37,702 nt of DNA from Agromyces seonyuensis. Lineage in GTDB: Bacteria; Actinomycetota; Actinomycetes; Actinomycetales; Microbacteriaceae. Each line of letters opens with the position of its first letter. Position 1 is the stretch's first letter. A program made the position numbers and the translations under genes. The notes beneath the pieces were generated by a model. That model saw only the letters and a program-made list of their open reading frames with translations. It made no database searches and was not told the DNA's origin. This document shows positions 7,446 through 15,571 of the stretch, piece after piece. The stretch is taken from contig NZ_WSTA01000030.1 in the NCBI RefSeq assembly GCF_009789225.1, positions 1-37,702 on the forward strand, written 5' to 3'.

Positions 7446-9272
7446 TCAGCCGGCGACCGAGAGACCGCCCGTGTTGACGTCGGCCGAGTAGATCGCCTCG
7501 ATCTCGTCGGCGAGGTCGGCGAGGATCACGTGGCGCTTGATCGAGAGCTTCGGCGTGAGGTGCCCCGACTCGATCGTGAAGTCGTAGGGCAGCACCGTGA
7601 ACTTGCGGATCGACTCGGCGCGCGAGACGTGCGAGTTCGCCTGGTCGACGATCTCCTGCAGCGCGGCCCGCACCTTCGGGTCCTTCGCGGCCTCGGCGAC
7701 GTTCATCGGCGGCAGGCCGTTCGTCGCGAGCCACTGGGGGAGCATCTCGGCGTCGAGCGTCAGGAAGGCCGAGATGAACGGCTTCTGGTCGCCGACGACG
7801 ACGACCTGGCTGACGAGCACGTGGGCGCGGATCGGGTCTTCCAGCGCAGCCGGGGCGACGTTCTTGCCGCCGGCCGTGATGATGATCTCCTTCTTGCGGC
7901 CGGTGATCTTCAGGTAGCCGTCCTCGTCGAGCGAGCCGAGGTCGCCGGTCATGAACCAGCCGTCCTCGGTGAAGGCCGCCGCGGTCGCCTCGGGGTTCTT
8001 CCAGTACTCCTTGAAGACCGGGATGCCGATGACCTGGATCTCGCCGTCCTCGGCGATGCGGATGCCCGTGCCCGGCATGGCGGGGCCGGTCGTGCCGACC
8101 TTGAACTTGCCGGGGCGGTTGACCGTCGCGGGGGCGGTCGTCTCGGTGAGGCCGTAGCCCTCGAGGATCTGGAGGCCGAGGCTGCGGTAGAAGTGGCCGA
8201 GGAACTCGCCGAGCGGCGCCGAACCCGAGATCGCGTGGGTCGCGCGGCCGCCGAGCAGGGCGCGCAGCTTGGAGAGCACGAGACGGTCGAGGACCGCGAA
8301 CTTGAGCTTGAGCCCCAGCGGCACGTGGCCGGTGTCGAGCGCCTTCGAGTACTCGACGCCCGTGTGCACGGCGGCCGAGAAGATCTTGCCCTTGCCGCCG
8401 GCCATGGCTTTCTGCTCCGCGGCGTTGTACACCTTCTCGAACACGCGCGGCACGGCGAGGAGGAAGGTCGGCTGGTAGGAGCCGAGCGCCTGCACGAGCT
8501 TCTTGGTGTCGGGCTCGTGACCGACCTTGATGCCGGCCTGCACGCAGAGCACCGAGATGAAGCGGGCGAACACGTGGGCGAGCGTGATGAAGAGCACCGT
8601 CGTGCCGTCGGAGTTCACGACCTCGGGGATCGCGGCCTCGGTGTTGCGCGAGAGCTCGACGAAGTTCGCGTGCGTGAGCACCGTTCCCTTGGGGCGGCCC
8701 GTCGAACCGGAGGTGTAGATGAGGGTCGCCGTGTCGGTGCCGACCGCCGCCGAGCGGCGGGACTCGAGCTCCTCGTCGGTCACGTCGGAGCCCGCCGCCT
8801 CGAGCTTGCCGAGGGCGCCCTCGTCGAGGCGGTAGGAGATGCGGACGTCGGGGAGCTCCCCGCGCACCTCGTCGAAGCGCGCCGCGTGCGCGGCATCCTC
8901 GGTGATGATGCCGACGGCGCCGGAGTCGGTGAGGTTCCAGGCGAGCTGGGCGGGGGAGGAGGTCTCGTAGATCGGGACCATGACGGCGCCCGAGTACCAG
9001 ATCGCGAAGTCGACGAGCGACCACTCGTAGCTCGTCTTCGCCATGAAGCCGATGCGCTCGCCGGGCTGGAGGCCCGCGGCGATGAGGCCCTTCGCGACGC
9101 GCGCGACGCGATCGCGGAACTCGCGCGCGGAGATGTCGGACCAGCCGCCGGCTCCGTCGGGCACGGCGAAGAGCGCCTTGTCGGGAGTCGCGGCGACGCG
9201 GTGCTCCAGGAGGTCGGTCGTGTTGGCGGTCGGGTCGGCGGGGACGGCCGCGGGGACGTGCGTCTCGTTCAT
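7446..9272 (-). CDS. Long-chain fatty acyl-CoA synthetase (AMP-forming, FAA1/FadD15 type)
   Basis: Activates fatty acids to acyl-CoA via an acyl-adenylate. The 608-residue protein has the ANL superfamily motifs in order: the ATP-binding loop LIYTSGSTGRPKGT (near residue 190), AISGSAPL, GYGLTET (A4/A5 motif), WFMTGDLG (A7), and the A8 hinge ITGRKKEIIITAGGKN with the catalytic lysine near LTPKLSIKRH at the end. The length and the KKEIIITAGGKNVAP signature match the long-chain (FAA1-like) branch and not short-chain acetyl-CoA synthetases. The start ATG at 9272 has a TTGGAGTG ribosome-binding site about 5 nt upstream. A candidate -10 TAGCGT lies about 65 nt upstream. The gene is alone, convergent with hemL and divergent from the 9558 gene. 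Chain-length preference cannot be read from the sequence. Confidence 0.92.
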   Translation of the reverse strand: MNETHVPAAVPADPTANTTDLLEHRVAATPDKALFAVPDGAGGWSDISAREFRDRVARVAKGLIAAGLQPGERIGFMAKTSYEWSLVDFAIWYSGAVMVPIYETSSPAQLAWNLTDSGAVGIITEDAAHAARFDEVRGELPDVRISYRLDEGALGKLEAAGSDVTDEELESRRSAAVGTDTATLIYTSGSTGRPKGTVLTHANFVELSRNTEAAIPEVVNSDGTTVLFITLAHVFARFISVLCVQAGIKVGHEPDTKKLVQALGSYQPTFLLAVPRVFEKVYNAAEQKAMAGGKGKIFSAAVHTGVEYSKALDTGHVPLGLKLKFAVLDRLVLSKLRALLGGRATHAISGSAPLGEFLGHFYRSLGLQILEGYGLTETTAPATVNRPGKFKVGTTGPAMPGTGIRIAEDGEIQVIGIPVFKEYWKNPEATAAAFTEDGWFMTGDLGSLDEDGYLKITGRKKEIIITAGGKNVAPAALEDPIRAHVLVSQVVVVGDQKPFISAFLTLDAEMLPQWLATNGLPPMNVAEAAKDPKVRAALQEIVDQANSHVSRAESIRKFTVLPYDFTIESGHLTPKLSIKRHVILADLADEIEAIYSADVNTGGLSVAG

Positions 9273-9336
9273 CGATCACTCCAATGTGATGCCGGCTCGG
9301 CCTCCGGGTCGGGTGGGCTGGAGGCTCGTTCCCGGA

Positions 9337-9342
9337 ACGCTA
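9337..9342 (-). promoter_or_regulatory. Candidate -10 box of the acyl-CoA synthetase gene
   Basis: On the minus strand the hexamer reads TAGCGT. Transcription from about 9330 would give a leader of nearly 60 nt containing the ribosome-binding site. No clear -35 box is seen. Confidence 0.35.
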
Positions 9343-9557
9343 ACACGCCGGAGCGGCGCGTCGCCGCGCCGATTGTGGACTGTGCACGGGTGTCCGGCCG
9401 TTTCGGGTGACGGAGTGCACGAACCGTGCCCTGAGGCGCTCGAGCGCTGCGCGGAAGCGGGGTCGGGCGCAGCGATCCGCCGCCGGCCGCCGAGGCCGGA
9501 TCGGACTCGTCGCCGGGCATTCCGGCGCGGGTGCGCGGTCTCGGGCACACTGGGTGG

Positions 9558-9929
9558 ATGGCGAATCTCCGCGTGCACGCCGACCGGCTCGAGGTCCAGC
9601 TCAGCGCTGCCGAGAAGTCGCTCTCCCTGCGCGGCGGTGATCTCGTCGTCCAGCGCGAGGACATCCGCTCGGCGACCATCACCGACGACCCGTGGATCTG
9701 GATCCGCGGCATCCGCACCCGCGGGTCGCACGTGCCCCTCGTCATCGCCGTCGGCGTCTGGAAGAACCACGGCGGCAGCGATTTCGTGCTCGTCAAGGGC
9801 AAGCGTCAGGCGGTCGTGCTCGACCTGTCCGCGGGCGAGTTCACGCGGCTCGTGCTCTCGACCAACCACGCGGCGCAGCTCATCGAGAAGTTGCGCGTCG
9901 CGCCGACGCCCGCCGCCGACGAGAGCTAG
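9558..9929 (+). CDS. Small conserved soluble protein of unknown function (possible PH-like fold)
   Basis: A 123-residue protein without signal peptide or membrane segment. It alternates short polar/hydrophobic strands (LRVHADRLEVQL, LSLRGGDLVVQRED, SATITDD) with a Trp-rich centre (PWIWIRGIRTRG) and ends in a helix (FTRLVLSTNHAAQLIEKLR). The pattern of seven or so strands followed by one C-terminal helix is what a PH-like domain would give, but I cannot confirm that by eye. ATG 9558 has no ribosome-binding site; CACACT lies exactly 6 nt upstream and could be a degenerate -10 box of a leaderless transcript. I do not recognise the family. It converges on the DUF1304 gene with only 20 nt between stops. 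Confidence 0.7.
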   Translation: MANLRVHADRLEVQLSAAEKSLSLRGGDLVVQREDIRSATITDDPWIWIRGIRTRGSHVPLVIAVGVWKNHGGSDFVLVKGKRQAVVLDLSAGEFTRLVLSTNHAAQLIEKLRVAPTPAADES

Positions 9930-9949
9930 GCGCACCGCCCGGCGGCTCG

Positions 9950-10330
9950 CTAGACGAGGGCGAACAGCACGAACCCGACGAGCGGGAACACGCCCTGCAC
10001 GAGCGCGGGGCGCCAGTAGCCCTTGCCCGTCGTCGTGAGCACGGCGGCGGCGAGCACCATGCAGCCCGTCGAGAAGAGCACGAGCGCCGTGCCGATGCCC
10101 GTCGAGCCGGTGAAGTACACGACGAGGCCGAGCACCGCGCCGATGGCGAGGAACAGGTTGTAGAAGCCCTGGTTGTACGCCATCGACTTCGTCGCGTCGG
10201 CCGCCGCCTGGTCGGGAACCCCGAACCGCTTCCAGGTCGCCGGCCGTGTCCACGCGATCGACTCCCAGTAGAAGATGACGCAGTGCAGCAGCGCGGCGAG
10301 GGCGACGAAGACGGTGGCGGCGATGAGCAT
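9950..10330 (-). CDS. DUF1304 family membrane protein
   Basis: A 126-residue protein with four predicted membrane helices (about 2-22, 55-73, 76-96 and 104-125). The motif SMAYNQGFYNLFLAIG in the centre and the early HCVIFYWESIAW are hallmarks of DUF1304, a small family of unknown function found beside transporters and regulators. The start ATG 10330 has no clear ribosome-binding site; CATCCT lies 6 nt upstream on the minus strand and may be a weak -10 of a leaderless transcript. It follows the AlkZ-like gene on the same strand with a 16-nt gap, so it may also be read from the ABC operon. Confidence 0.85.
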   Translation of the reverse strand: MLIAATVFVALAALLHCVIFYWESIAWTRPATWKRFGVPDQAAADATKSMAYNQGFYNLFLAIGAVLGLVVYFTGSTGIGTALVLFSTGCMVLAAAVLTTTGKGYWRPALVQGVFPLVGFVLFALV

Positions 10331-10346
10331 GGGTTCAGGATGCCCG

Positions 10347-11498
10347 TCAGCGGGCCCCCGGACGGTTGCGGCGCACCGCGCCGGCCGCGTCCGGCTCGAA
10401 CTCGAGGACGACCGGACGTTCGAGGAACGTCGACAGCTCGTCGAGCACCGGCTGCAGGCGGGTCGGCAACCCGCGGCGGCCGACCGGCACTTCGACGAGC
10501 CGCACCTGCGCCTCGCGGGGTGCGAGCGTCAGCGACCACTTGCCGGCGAGCCGCCCGTCGACGAGCAGCCAGTGCAGCGGGAAGTCGGCGAAGCGGTGCG
10601 GCCGTTCCGGCGCGAGCAGGGCGCGCGGGGCGCCGTAGCCCATGATCGTCTCGTCGTAGGCCTGCACGAGCACGGGCGACGGGATCGCGGCGGGAGGGGC
10701 ATCCAGCGCCCCAGGGGCGACGAAGTGCGGCTCGCCGTCGATGTCGACCGCCTCGGCGAGCCCCGCATCGACCGCCGCCGCGAGGCCCGCATCGGCGTCG
10801 CGCAGCGTCAGGCTCGCCCACGCGGCGAGGTCGCGGCGGCTCGCCGGTCCGCGCGCGGGCAGGTAGCGCGCGGCGACCCGGGCGAGTGCTTCGGGCCGGT
10901 CGAGACCCGGCGTCGGCGGCACGCGGTCGTTCCACGCGGCGTAGGTGCGCTGGGCGCCGAGCGAGGCGCCGGAGATCACGAGGCGCTCGAGCTCGGCGAG
11001 CAGCAGCAGCGTCACCATGCCCATGCCCGCACGGAACGGGTTCGGCCCGTCGGCGTCGATCGCGGCGCCGATCTCGTCCCGGGTGCGGTGCGGGCCGCCC
11101 GGAGCGACGCACGCGGCGACGAGATCGAGCGAGCGGGCGAGATCCGTCGGCTCGACGCCGAGCACGCGCAGGTTCTGCCGCATGGCCGCGCGGATGCGTC
11201 CGATCGAGAGCTCCGTGAGCCAGTCGGCGTCCTCGGGGAGGACGAAGTGCCAGGTCGGCCGCAGCAGATGGGTGCGGAGGAGCCGGCCGTCGTCGATCAC
11301 GGCCGAGACCTCGCTCAGGGCCGGCCGGACGGCCGGGTCGATGCGCTGGGCGAGCCCGAACTGCGCGGGCACGTACTCCTGGGCCTGCACGGCGAGCATT
11401 CGGCCGACGACGGCCGTCGCATCCGCGTCGGACGGGCGGGCGAGCCCCTGCGCCCGCATCCGGAGGGCACGGGCATCCGCCGCCGAGATCGACGCCAC
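10347..11498 (-). CDS. Winged-helix DNA-binding protein, AlkZ-like DNA glycosylase family (HTH_42)
   Basis: A 383-residue protein of the HTH_42/AlkZ-like family, monofunctional glycosylases that excise bulky or cross-linked alkylated bases. The N-terminal region contains LAVQAQEYVPAQFGLAQR; the Gln38-Ala39-Gln40 triplet matches the catalytic Q-x-Q motif described for Streptomyces AlkZ (Gln37/Gln39), in contrast to the Q-x-D type of E. coli YcaQ. Later conserved elements are HLLRPTWHFV, RRDLAAWASLTL (about 240) and YDETIMGYG near residue 280, and LLVDGRLAGKWSLT. The GTG start at 11498 is 8 nt downstream of the permease stop, so it is coexpressed with the ABC transporter genes. Glycosylase activity is inferred from family and motif; many members are untested. 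Confidence 0.8.
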   Translation of the reverse strand: MASISAADARALRMRAQGLARPSDADATAVVGRMLAVQAQEYVPAQFGLAQRIDPAVRPALSEVSAVIDDGRLLRTHLLRPTWHFVLPEDADWLTELSIGRIRAAMRQNLRVLGVEPTDLARSLDLVAACVAPGGPHRTRDEIGAAIDADGPNPFRAGMGMVTLLLLAELERLVISGASLGAQRTYAAWNDRVPPTPGLDRPEALARVAARYLPARGPASRRDLAAWASLTLRDADAGLAAAVDAGLAEAVDIDGEPHFVAPGALDAPPAAIPSPVLVQAYDETIMGYGAPRALLAPERPHRFADFPLHWLLVDGRLAGKWSLTLAPREAQVRLVEVPVGRRGLPTRLQPVLDELSTFLERPVVLEFEPDAAGAVRRNRPGAR

Positions 11499-11506
11499 GG
11501 ACGGCC

Positions 11507-12325
11507 TCAGGTGACGTCGCGGCGCCAGCTCGTCGCGTAGCCGATGAGGGTGAAGAGCACCGCGTAGCCCGCGAGCACGAGGCCGCCCTGCCACCACTCG
11601 AGCGAGACGGGCGTCGGCATGCCGCTGCCCGAGACCGCGTAGAAGCTCGCGCCGACGAGGGCGTCGCTCGCGGCGCCGGGCAGGTACTGCGCGATCTGCG
11701 CCGTGATGTCGTTGAGCGCCGCCACGAAGCGCAGGATCGGCTCGAGGAACTGCGTGAACGCGATGACGATGACGATCGCCGCCACCTGGTTCGGCACGAC
11801 GGTGCCGAGGCCGACGCCGATCGCCGCCCAGATCGCCATCGCGAGGATGCCCCGTGCGACGAGCAGCCAGGTGTCGACGTCGTCGAAGACGGGGTCGACG
11901 CCGAAGCCGGCGAGCGCCCCGCCGCCCGCGCCGAGCGTCGCGACGTAGCCGAAGACGCCGAACAGGGCGCCGAAGACGAACAGCACGCCGAACTTCGCCC
12001 ACAGCACGCCGGCCCGATGCGGGTTGGCGAGGAACGTCGGCGTGAGCAGGCGGTGCCGGAACTCGCCCGTCACCGCGAGGGCGCCGAGGAGCACGGGGAA
12101 GACGTAGCCGACCGTCGTTGCGAAGCCGTAGACGAGCGGCGCGAGCGCATCGGTCGAGGGCATCGGCTGCCCCGCCGGGGCGCCGTCGGGGTTCGTCGAG
12201 TACCAGCCGAAGAACGCGCCGAGCCCGCCCGCGAGCGCCGCGACGTAGAGGACGAGCACGATCGCGAGCACCCACCACATGCGGGTGGTCGTGACCTTCA
12301 GGAACTCGGCGCCGATCGTGCGCAT
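11507..12325 (-). CDS. ABC-2 type transporter permease
   Basis: A 272-residue membrane protein with about six predicted helices (about 17-38, 63-84, 107-131, 155-175, 180-205 and 243-262) and a large polar first loop (WYSTNPDGAPAGQPMPSTD). The N-terminus MRTIGAEFLKVTTTRMWW and the mid-protein GALAVTGEFRHRLLTPTFLANP are typical of ABC-2 permeases that pair with CcmA-like ATPases. Its start shares one base with the ATPase stop (TGATG), so the two form one exporter. The substrate is unknown; such single-permease systems export lipids, peptides or antibiotics. Confidence 0.9.
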   Translation of the reverse strand: MRTIGAEFLKVTTTRMWWVLAIVLVLYVAALAGGLGAFFGWYSTNPDGAPAGQPMPSTDALAPLVYGFATTVGYVFPVLLGALAVTGEFRHRLLTPTFLANPHRAGVLWAKFGVLFVFGALFGVFGYVATLGAGGGALAGFGVDPVFDDVDTWLLVARGILAMAIWAAIGVGLGTVVPNQVAAIVIVIAFTQFLEPILRFVAALNDITAQIAQYLPGAASDALVGASFYAVSGSGMPTPVSLEWWQGGLVLAGYAVLFTLIGYATSWRRDVT

Positions 12326-13359
12326 CAGGCGTCCTTCCCCTCGGTCGACTCGGCGGGCGGTTCGGACGCCACCGCCGGCGGCGCTTCCGCGGACGTCTCG
12401 GCGGCGGGACCGTCGTGGGCGACGGTCGCCTCGGATGCCGGTGCCGGCGTCCCGCCGTTCGCCGAGCCGTCCGACTCGCCGACGAGCTGCAGGAACGAGT
12501 CCTCGAGGCCCGAGCGCAGCCGGTGCAGCAGCGACACCCCGACGCCGGCCGCCGCGAGGGCCGCGCCGACCTTCGCCGGGTCGCGCTCGTCGACGATGAA
12601 GCCGTTGCGACCGGGGGCGAACCGGAGCCCGGCGGCCGTGAGCGCGGCCGCGGCGGCGTCGCGATCGGGGGAGTCGACGATCGACTGCGGCGCCGAGTCG
12701 AGTTCGAGGCTCGAGAGCGTGCCCGTGCGCACGAGCCGGCCCTTCGAGATGATGACGACGTCGTCCACGGACTGCTGCACCTCGCTGAGCAGGTGCGAGC
12801 TCACCAGCACCGTGCGCCCATCCCGGGCGAGCAGCTGCAGGAAGCCGCGGATCCAGCGGATCCCCTCGGGGTCGAGCCCGTTGATCGGCTCGTCGAGGAT
12901 GAGCACGCCCGGGTCGCCGAGCAGCGTGAACGCGAGGGCGAGCCGCTGCCGCATGCCGAGCGAGTACCCGCCGACGCGGCGGTCCGCGACCGACTGGATG
13001 CCCGTGAGCTCGAGCACCTCGCCGATGCGCGGCTTCGCGATGCCCGCGGCCGTCGCGTAGACCTTGAGGTGGTCGCGGGCCGTGCGGCCCGGGTGGAACG
13101 TCGCGTCGAGCGAGGCGCCGACGGCCTCCAACGGCCGTTCGAGCTTCGCGTAGGGCACTCCGCCGATGGTCGCCGTGCCGGCCGTCGGGCGGACGAGCCC
13201 GAGGAGCACGCGCAGCGTCGTGGTCTTGCCGGCGCCGTTCGGCCCGAGGAATCCGGTCACCCGACCGGGCTGCACGGTGAACGACAGTTGCTCGACCGCG
13301 GTGACGTCGCCGAAGCGCTTCGTCAGGCCGCGGACTTCGATCGGCAGGCCCTTCGGCAT
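12325..13359 (-). CDS. ABC transporter ATP-binding protein (CcmA type)
   Basis: A 344-residue ATPase that energises the permease encoded just downstream. It shows Walker A GPNGAGKTT (about 39-47), signature YSLGMRQRLAL (about 133-143), Walker B LILDEPINGLDP (about 153-164) and the switch His in LVSSHLLSEV. After the ATPase core (to about residue 215) is a C-terminal domain ending LEDSFLQLVGE, then an Ala/Pro/Glu/Ser-rich disordered tail of about 45 residues, unusual in length for this family. ATG 13359 is preceded by CTGGAGG. A TACGCT -10 box lies about 42 nt upstream. It is divergent from the LssY_C gene. Confidence 0.94.
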   Translation of the reverse strand: MPKGLPIEVRGLTKRFGDVTAVEQLSFTVQPGRVTGFLGPNGAGKTTTLRVLLGLVRPTAGTATIGGVPYAKLERPLEAVGASLDATFHPGRTARDHLKVYATAAGIAKPRIGEVLELTGIQSVADRRVGGYSLGMRQRLALAFTLLGDPGVLILDEPINGLDPEGIRWIRGFLQLLARDGRTVLVSSHLLSEVQQSVDDVVIISKGRLVRTGTLSSLELDSAPQSIVDSPDRDAAAAALTAAGLRFAPGRNGFIVDERDPAKVGAALAAAGVGVSLLHRLRSGLEDSFLQLVGESDGSANGGTPAPASEATVAHDGPAAETSAEAPPAVASEPPAESTEGKDA

Positions 13360-13400
13360 CCGAACCTCCAGAGGATCAGCGGCCCCCGCCGCACTCGGCC

Positions 13401-13406
13401 AGCGTA
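13401..13406 (-). promoter_or_regulatory. Candidate -10 box of the ABC operon
   Basis: TACGCT on the minus strand. A start site near 13394 gives a leader of about 35 nt with the CTGGAGG ribosome-binding site before ATG 13359. No convincing -35 hexamer is seen. Confidence 0.4.
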
Positions 13407-13467
13407 CTCACAGGAAGCCCGATCTCGCCGGGTTTTCGCGGTCCGGCGCCGGATGCATCTCGCCGGG

Positions 13468-13473
13468 TAGGGT
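13468..13473 (+). promoter_or_regulatory. Predicted -10 box, leaderless (LssY_C gene)
   Basis: TAGGGT with exactly 6 nt to ATG 13480 and no ribosome-binding site in between, so transcription should begin at or next to the start codon. Confidence 0.6.
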
Positions 13474-13479
13474 CGGGAC

Positions 13480-14364
13480 ATGGCGGAGTCGGGGGGCACC
13501 GGCCGGGCGAAGGGCCCGAAGCGGTACGCCGTGCGCGCCGTGCTCGACGGCTTCTTCTTCGTCTACGCCGGCCTCGCGGCCCTCTGGCTCGCCTGGCTCG
13601 TGCTCACCGAGTCGTTCATCCAGGGCTGGTGGGGCGTGCTCTTCTTCCTCGTGTTCTGGGTGCTGCTCGCGTACCTGGTGCTCCCGCGCTTCCATCGCAT
13701 CCTCACGACGCTCTACGTGCCGGACTACTTCATCGGGCGCACCCGCACGAGCGACGGCCTGCTCGGCGACCCGGTCAACCTCGCGATGGACGGCACCGAG
13801 GCGCAGCTGCGCGCCGCGCTCGCCGAGGCCGGCTGGACCCCCGCCGACGACGTGACGCTGGCCTCGAGCCTGCGCATCATCGGGTCGACGCTCTCGCGGC
13901 GCAGCTACGACGAGGCGCCCGTTTCGCCGCTCTATCTGTTCGGGCGCAAGCAGGACTTCGCCTACCAGCAGGAGGTCGCGGGCAACCCCGCGAAGCGGCA
14001 CCACGTGCGGTTCTGGCGGACGCCGCCGGACTGGCGGCTCCCCGGCGGCGTGCGGGTCGACTGGCTCGCCGCAGGCACCTTCGACCGCGCCGTCGGCTTC
14101 TCGCTCTTCACCCTGCAGATCACCCACAAGATCGACGCCGACACCGACGTCGAGCGCGATCACATCGTGCGCACCCTCGATGCGGTGCCGGGCACGACCG
14201 TGCGGGTCATCGAGGGATTCGCGTCGGGCTATCACGCGCGCAACGGCGGCGGCGACACGATCCGCACCGACGGCGACCTGCCGATCGTCGACCTCGACGG
14301 GGTCGCGGTCGGGGCGCCGGTCGAGTCCAGCGCCGGCGTCGCGTCCGATGGAGCGGCGGCATGA
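13480..14364 (+). CDS. LssY_C domain membrane protein
   Basis: A 294-residue protein with two N-terminal membrane helices (about 22-44 and 50-71) and a C-terminal domain of the LssY_C type (about 90-260), recognised by IIGSTLSRRSYDEAPVSPLYLFGRKQDFAYQQEVAGNPAKRHHVRFWR-like elements: 'GRKQDFAYQQ', 'RHHVRFWR', then 'WLAAGTFDRAVG' and 'THKIDADTDVERDHIV'. The domain is found alone or fused to PAP2 phosphatases; its biochemical role is not established. It carries its own leaderless promoter and overlaps the next gene by 4 nt (ATGA), so both are made together. Confidence 0.82.
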   Translation: MAESGGTGRAKGPKRYAVRAVLDGFFFVYAGLAALWLAWLVLTESFIQGWWGVLFFLVFWVLLAYLVLPRFHRILTTLYVPDYFIGRTRTSDGLLGDPVNLAMDGTEAQLRAALAEAGWTPADDVTLASSLRIIGSTLSRRSYDEAPVSPLYLFGRKQDFAYQQEVAGNPAKRHHVRFWRTPPDWRLPGGVRVDWLAAGTFDRAVGFSLFTLQITHKIDADTDVERDHIVRTLDAVPGTTVRVIEGFASGYHARNGGGDTIRTDGDLPIVDLDGVAVGAPVESSAGVASDGAAA

Positions 14365-14897
14365 GCGAACCGCGTAAACGCACGGCTTTCGAACCGGCCC
14401 TGCGGCTCGCGAATCGCGACGATCAGCCGACGCGGCCCGCGCGGCGGCCGACGCAGGTGAGCATCGGCGTCGTCCTCATGGTGCTGCGGGCGGTGGCGGG
14501 GGCGCTCTGGCTCTGGTCGCTCGCGGCGAACTGGACGACCCTCCTCAGCGACGACGCCGGAGTCTCCCCGGGGCCCGACCTCTCCGAGGAGGAGTACCGG
14601 ATGGTCTCCGACTTCTTCCTCACGCTGGTGCTCGTCTCGGGCGGCGTCGTCCTCGCGACCCTGCTCGTGTTCGCCTGGCTCGTCTGGGCCGGCATCGACT
14701 GGGCCCGCATCTTCACGATGATCATCGCGAGCCTCTCGGTCGCCGCTTCGGCCGTCGAGTGGGTCACCGGCGGTCAGGACATCACTCTGCCGGCGACGTT
14801 CCTGACCCTCTCGCTCGACATCCTCGTGCTGCTCGCGCTCTCGAGCCGGCCGGCACGGGCATGGTCGCGACCCGGAGCGATCCTGCCCTCGGACTGA
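14361..14897 (+). CDS. Membrane protein of unknown function, coupled to the LssY_C gene
   Basis: A 178-residue protein with a basic, Pro/Arg-rich cytoplasmic N-terminus (about 1-32) and four membrane helices (about 33-52, 85-111, 117-133 and 141-160). The first loop contains an acidic segment (DLSEEEYRMVSD). I do not recognise a family, though four-helix proteins with a polar head of this kind are common in Microbacteriaceae. The ATGA overlap with the LssY_C gene makes cotranslation and physical association plausible (inference). Confidence 0.75.
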   Translation: MSEPRKRTAFEPALRLANRDDQPTRPARRPTQVSIGVVLMVLRAVAGALWLWSLAANWTTLLSDDAGVSPGPDLSEEEYRMVSDFFLTLVLVSGGVVLATLLVFAWLVWAGIDWARIFTMIIASLSVAASAVEWVTGGQDITLPATFLTLSLDILVLLALSSRPARAWSRPGAILPSD

Positions 14898-14923
14898 GGG
14901 TCGATCCAGGGCCCGACGGTACG

Positions 14924-14929
14924 TAGGGT
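14924..14929 (+). promoter_or_regulatory. Candidate -10 box of the PEBP-family gene
   Basis: TAGGGT followed by a leader of about 23 nt holding GAGGAGG before ATG 14959; unlike most -10 boxes in this window it drives a leadered transcript. Confidence 0.45.
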
Positions 14930-14958
14930 GGGGCGGGTACGCCCAGCGAGGAGGATGC

Positions 14959-15507
14959 ATGTTCGCCTACGACCCCTACTCCGAGCTCGCGACGTTGCGC
15001 GACTTCGCGCCGTTGACGCTCACGAGCGACGACGTCGCCGACGGCGGCGCGCTGCCGCCCGAGCTCTGGAACCCGTCGGCGCGGGACGGCGGCGCCGACC
15101 GCTCGCCGCAGCTGTCGTGGTCGGGCGCCCCGGCGGGAACGAAGAGCTTCGCGGTCTCGGTCTTCGACCCGGATGCGCCGACCGGCTCGGGCTACTGGCA
15201 CTGGGCGGTCTACGACCTCGCCCCGACGGTGACCTCGCTCGCGGCGGGCGTCGGCGACGGGATGCCGGGCTCGCTGCCGCCCGGCGCGATCACGCTGCCG
15301 AACGAGTCGCGCCAGGAGCGCTACGAAGGGGCGGCGCCGCCCGCCGGCACGGGCACGCACCGCTACTTCATCGTCGTCGACGCGCTCGACGTGTCGCACC
15401 TCGAGCTGCCGCCCGGTGCGACGCCCGCGATCCTCGGCTTCAATCGCCACTTCCACTCGCTCGCGCGCGGCGTGCTCGTCGGGACGGCGACCCCCGAAGT
15501 CGGGTGA
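14959..15507 (+). CDS. YbhB/YbcL family Raf-kinase-inhibitor-like protein (PEBP)
   Basis: A 182-residue soluble protein of the phosphatidylethanolamine-binding family. The anion-binding pocket motifs are present: DPDAPTGSGYWHW (residues 70-82, with the pocket His81) and the later GTHRYFIVVDALD. Substrate and role in bacteria are unknown. The start ATG has a strong GAGGAGG site (spacing about 6). The gene is followed by a long hairpin (15511-15556) and the convergent siderophore-interacting protein. Confidence 0.93.
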   Translation: MFAYDPYSELATLRDFAPLTLTSDDVADGGALPPELWNPSARDGGADRSPQLSWSGAPAGTKSFAVSVFDPDAPTGSGYWHWAVYDLAPTVTSLAAGVGDGMPGSLPPGAITLPNESRQERYEGAAPPAGTGTHRYFIVVDALDVSHLELPPGATPAILGFNRHFHSLARGVLVGTATPEVG

Positions 15508-15510
15508 ACA

Positions 15511-15556
15511 GACGGAGAATCCCGGTCGCAGCTTCGCTGCACCGGGATGTTCCGTC
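15511..15556. terminator. Two-tier hairpin between convergent genes
   Basis: Outer stem GACGGA (15511-15516) with TCCGTC (15551-15556), a symmetric 4-nt internal loop, then CCCGGT (15521-15526) with ACCGGG (15541-15546), one bulged C, and GCAGC/GCTGC closing a 3-nt loop. It starts 3 nt after the PEBP stop and ends 15 nt before the stop of the convergent gene, so it can end transcription from both sides. There is no U tract. Its right end TTCCGTCCACTCG is shared with the 23330-23385 hairpin. Confidence 0.7.
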
Positions 15557-15571
15557 CACTCGCGCGGCGGG

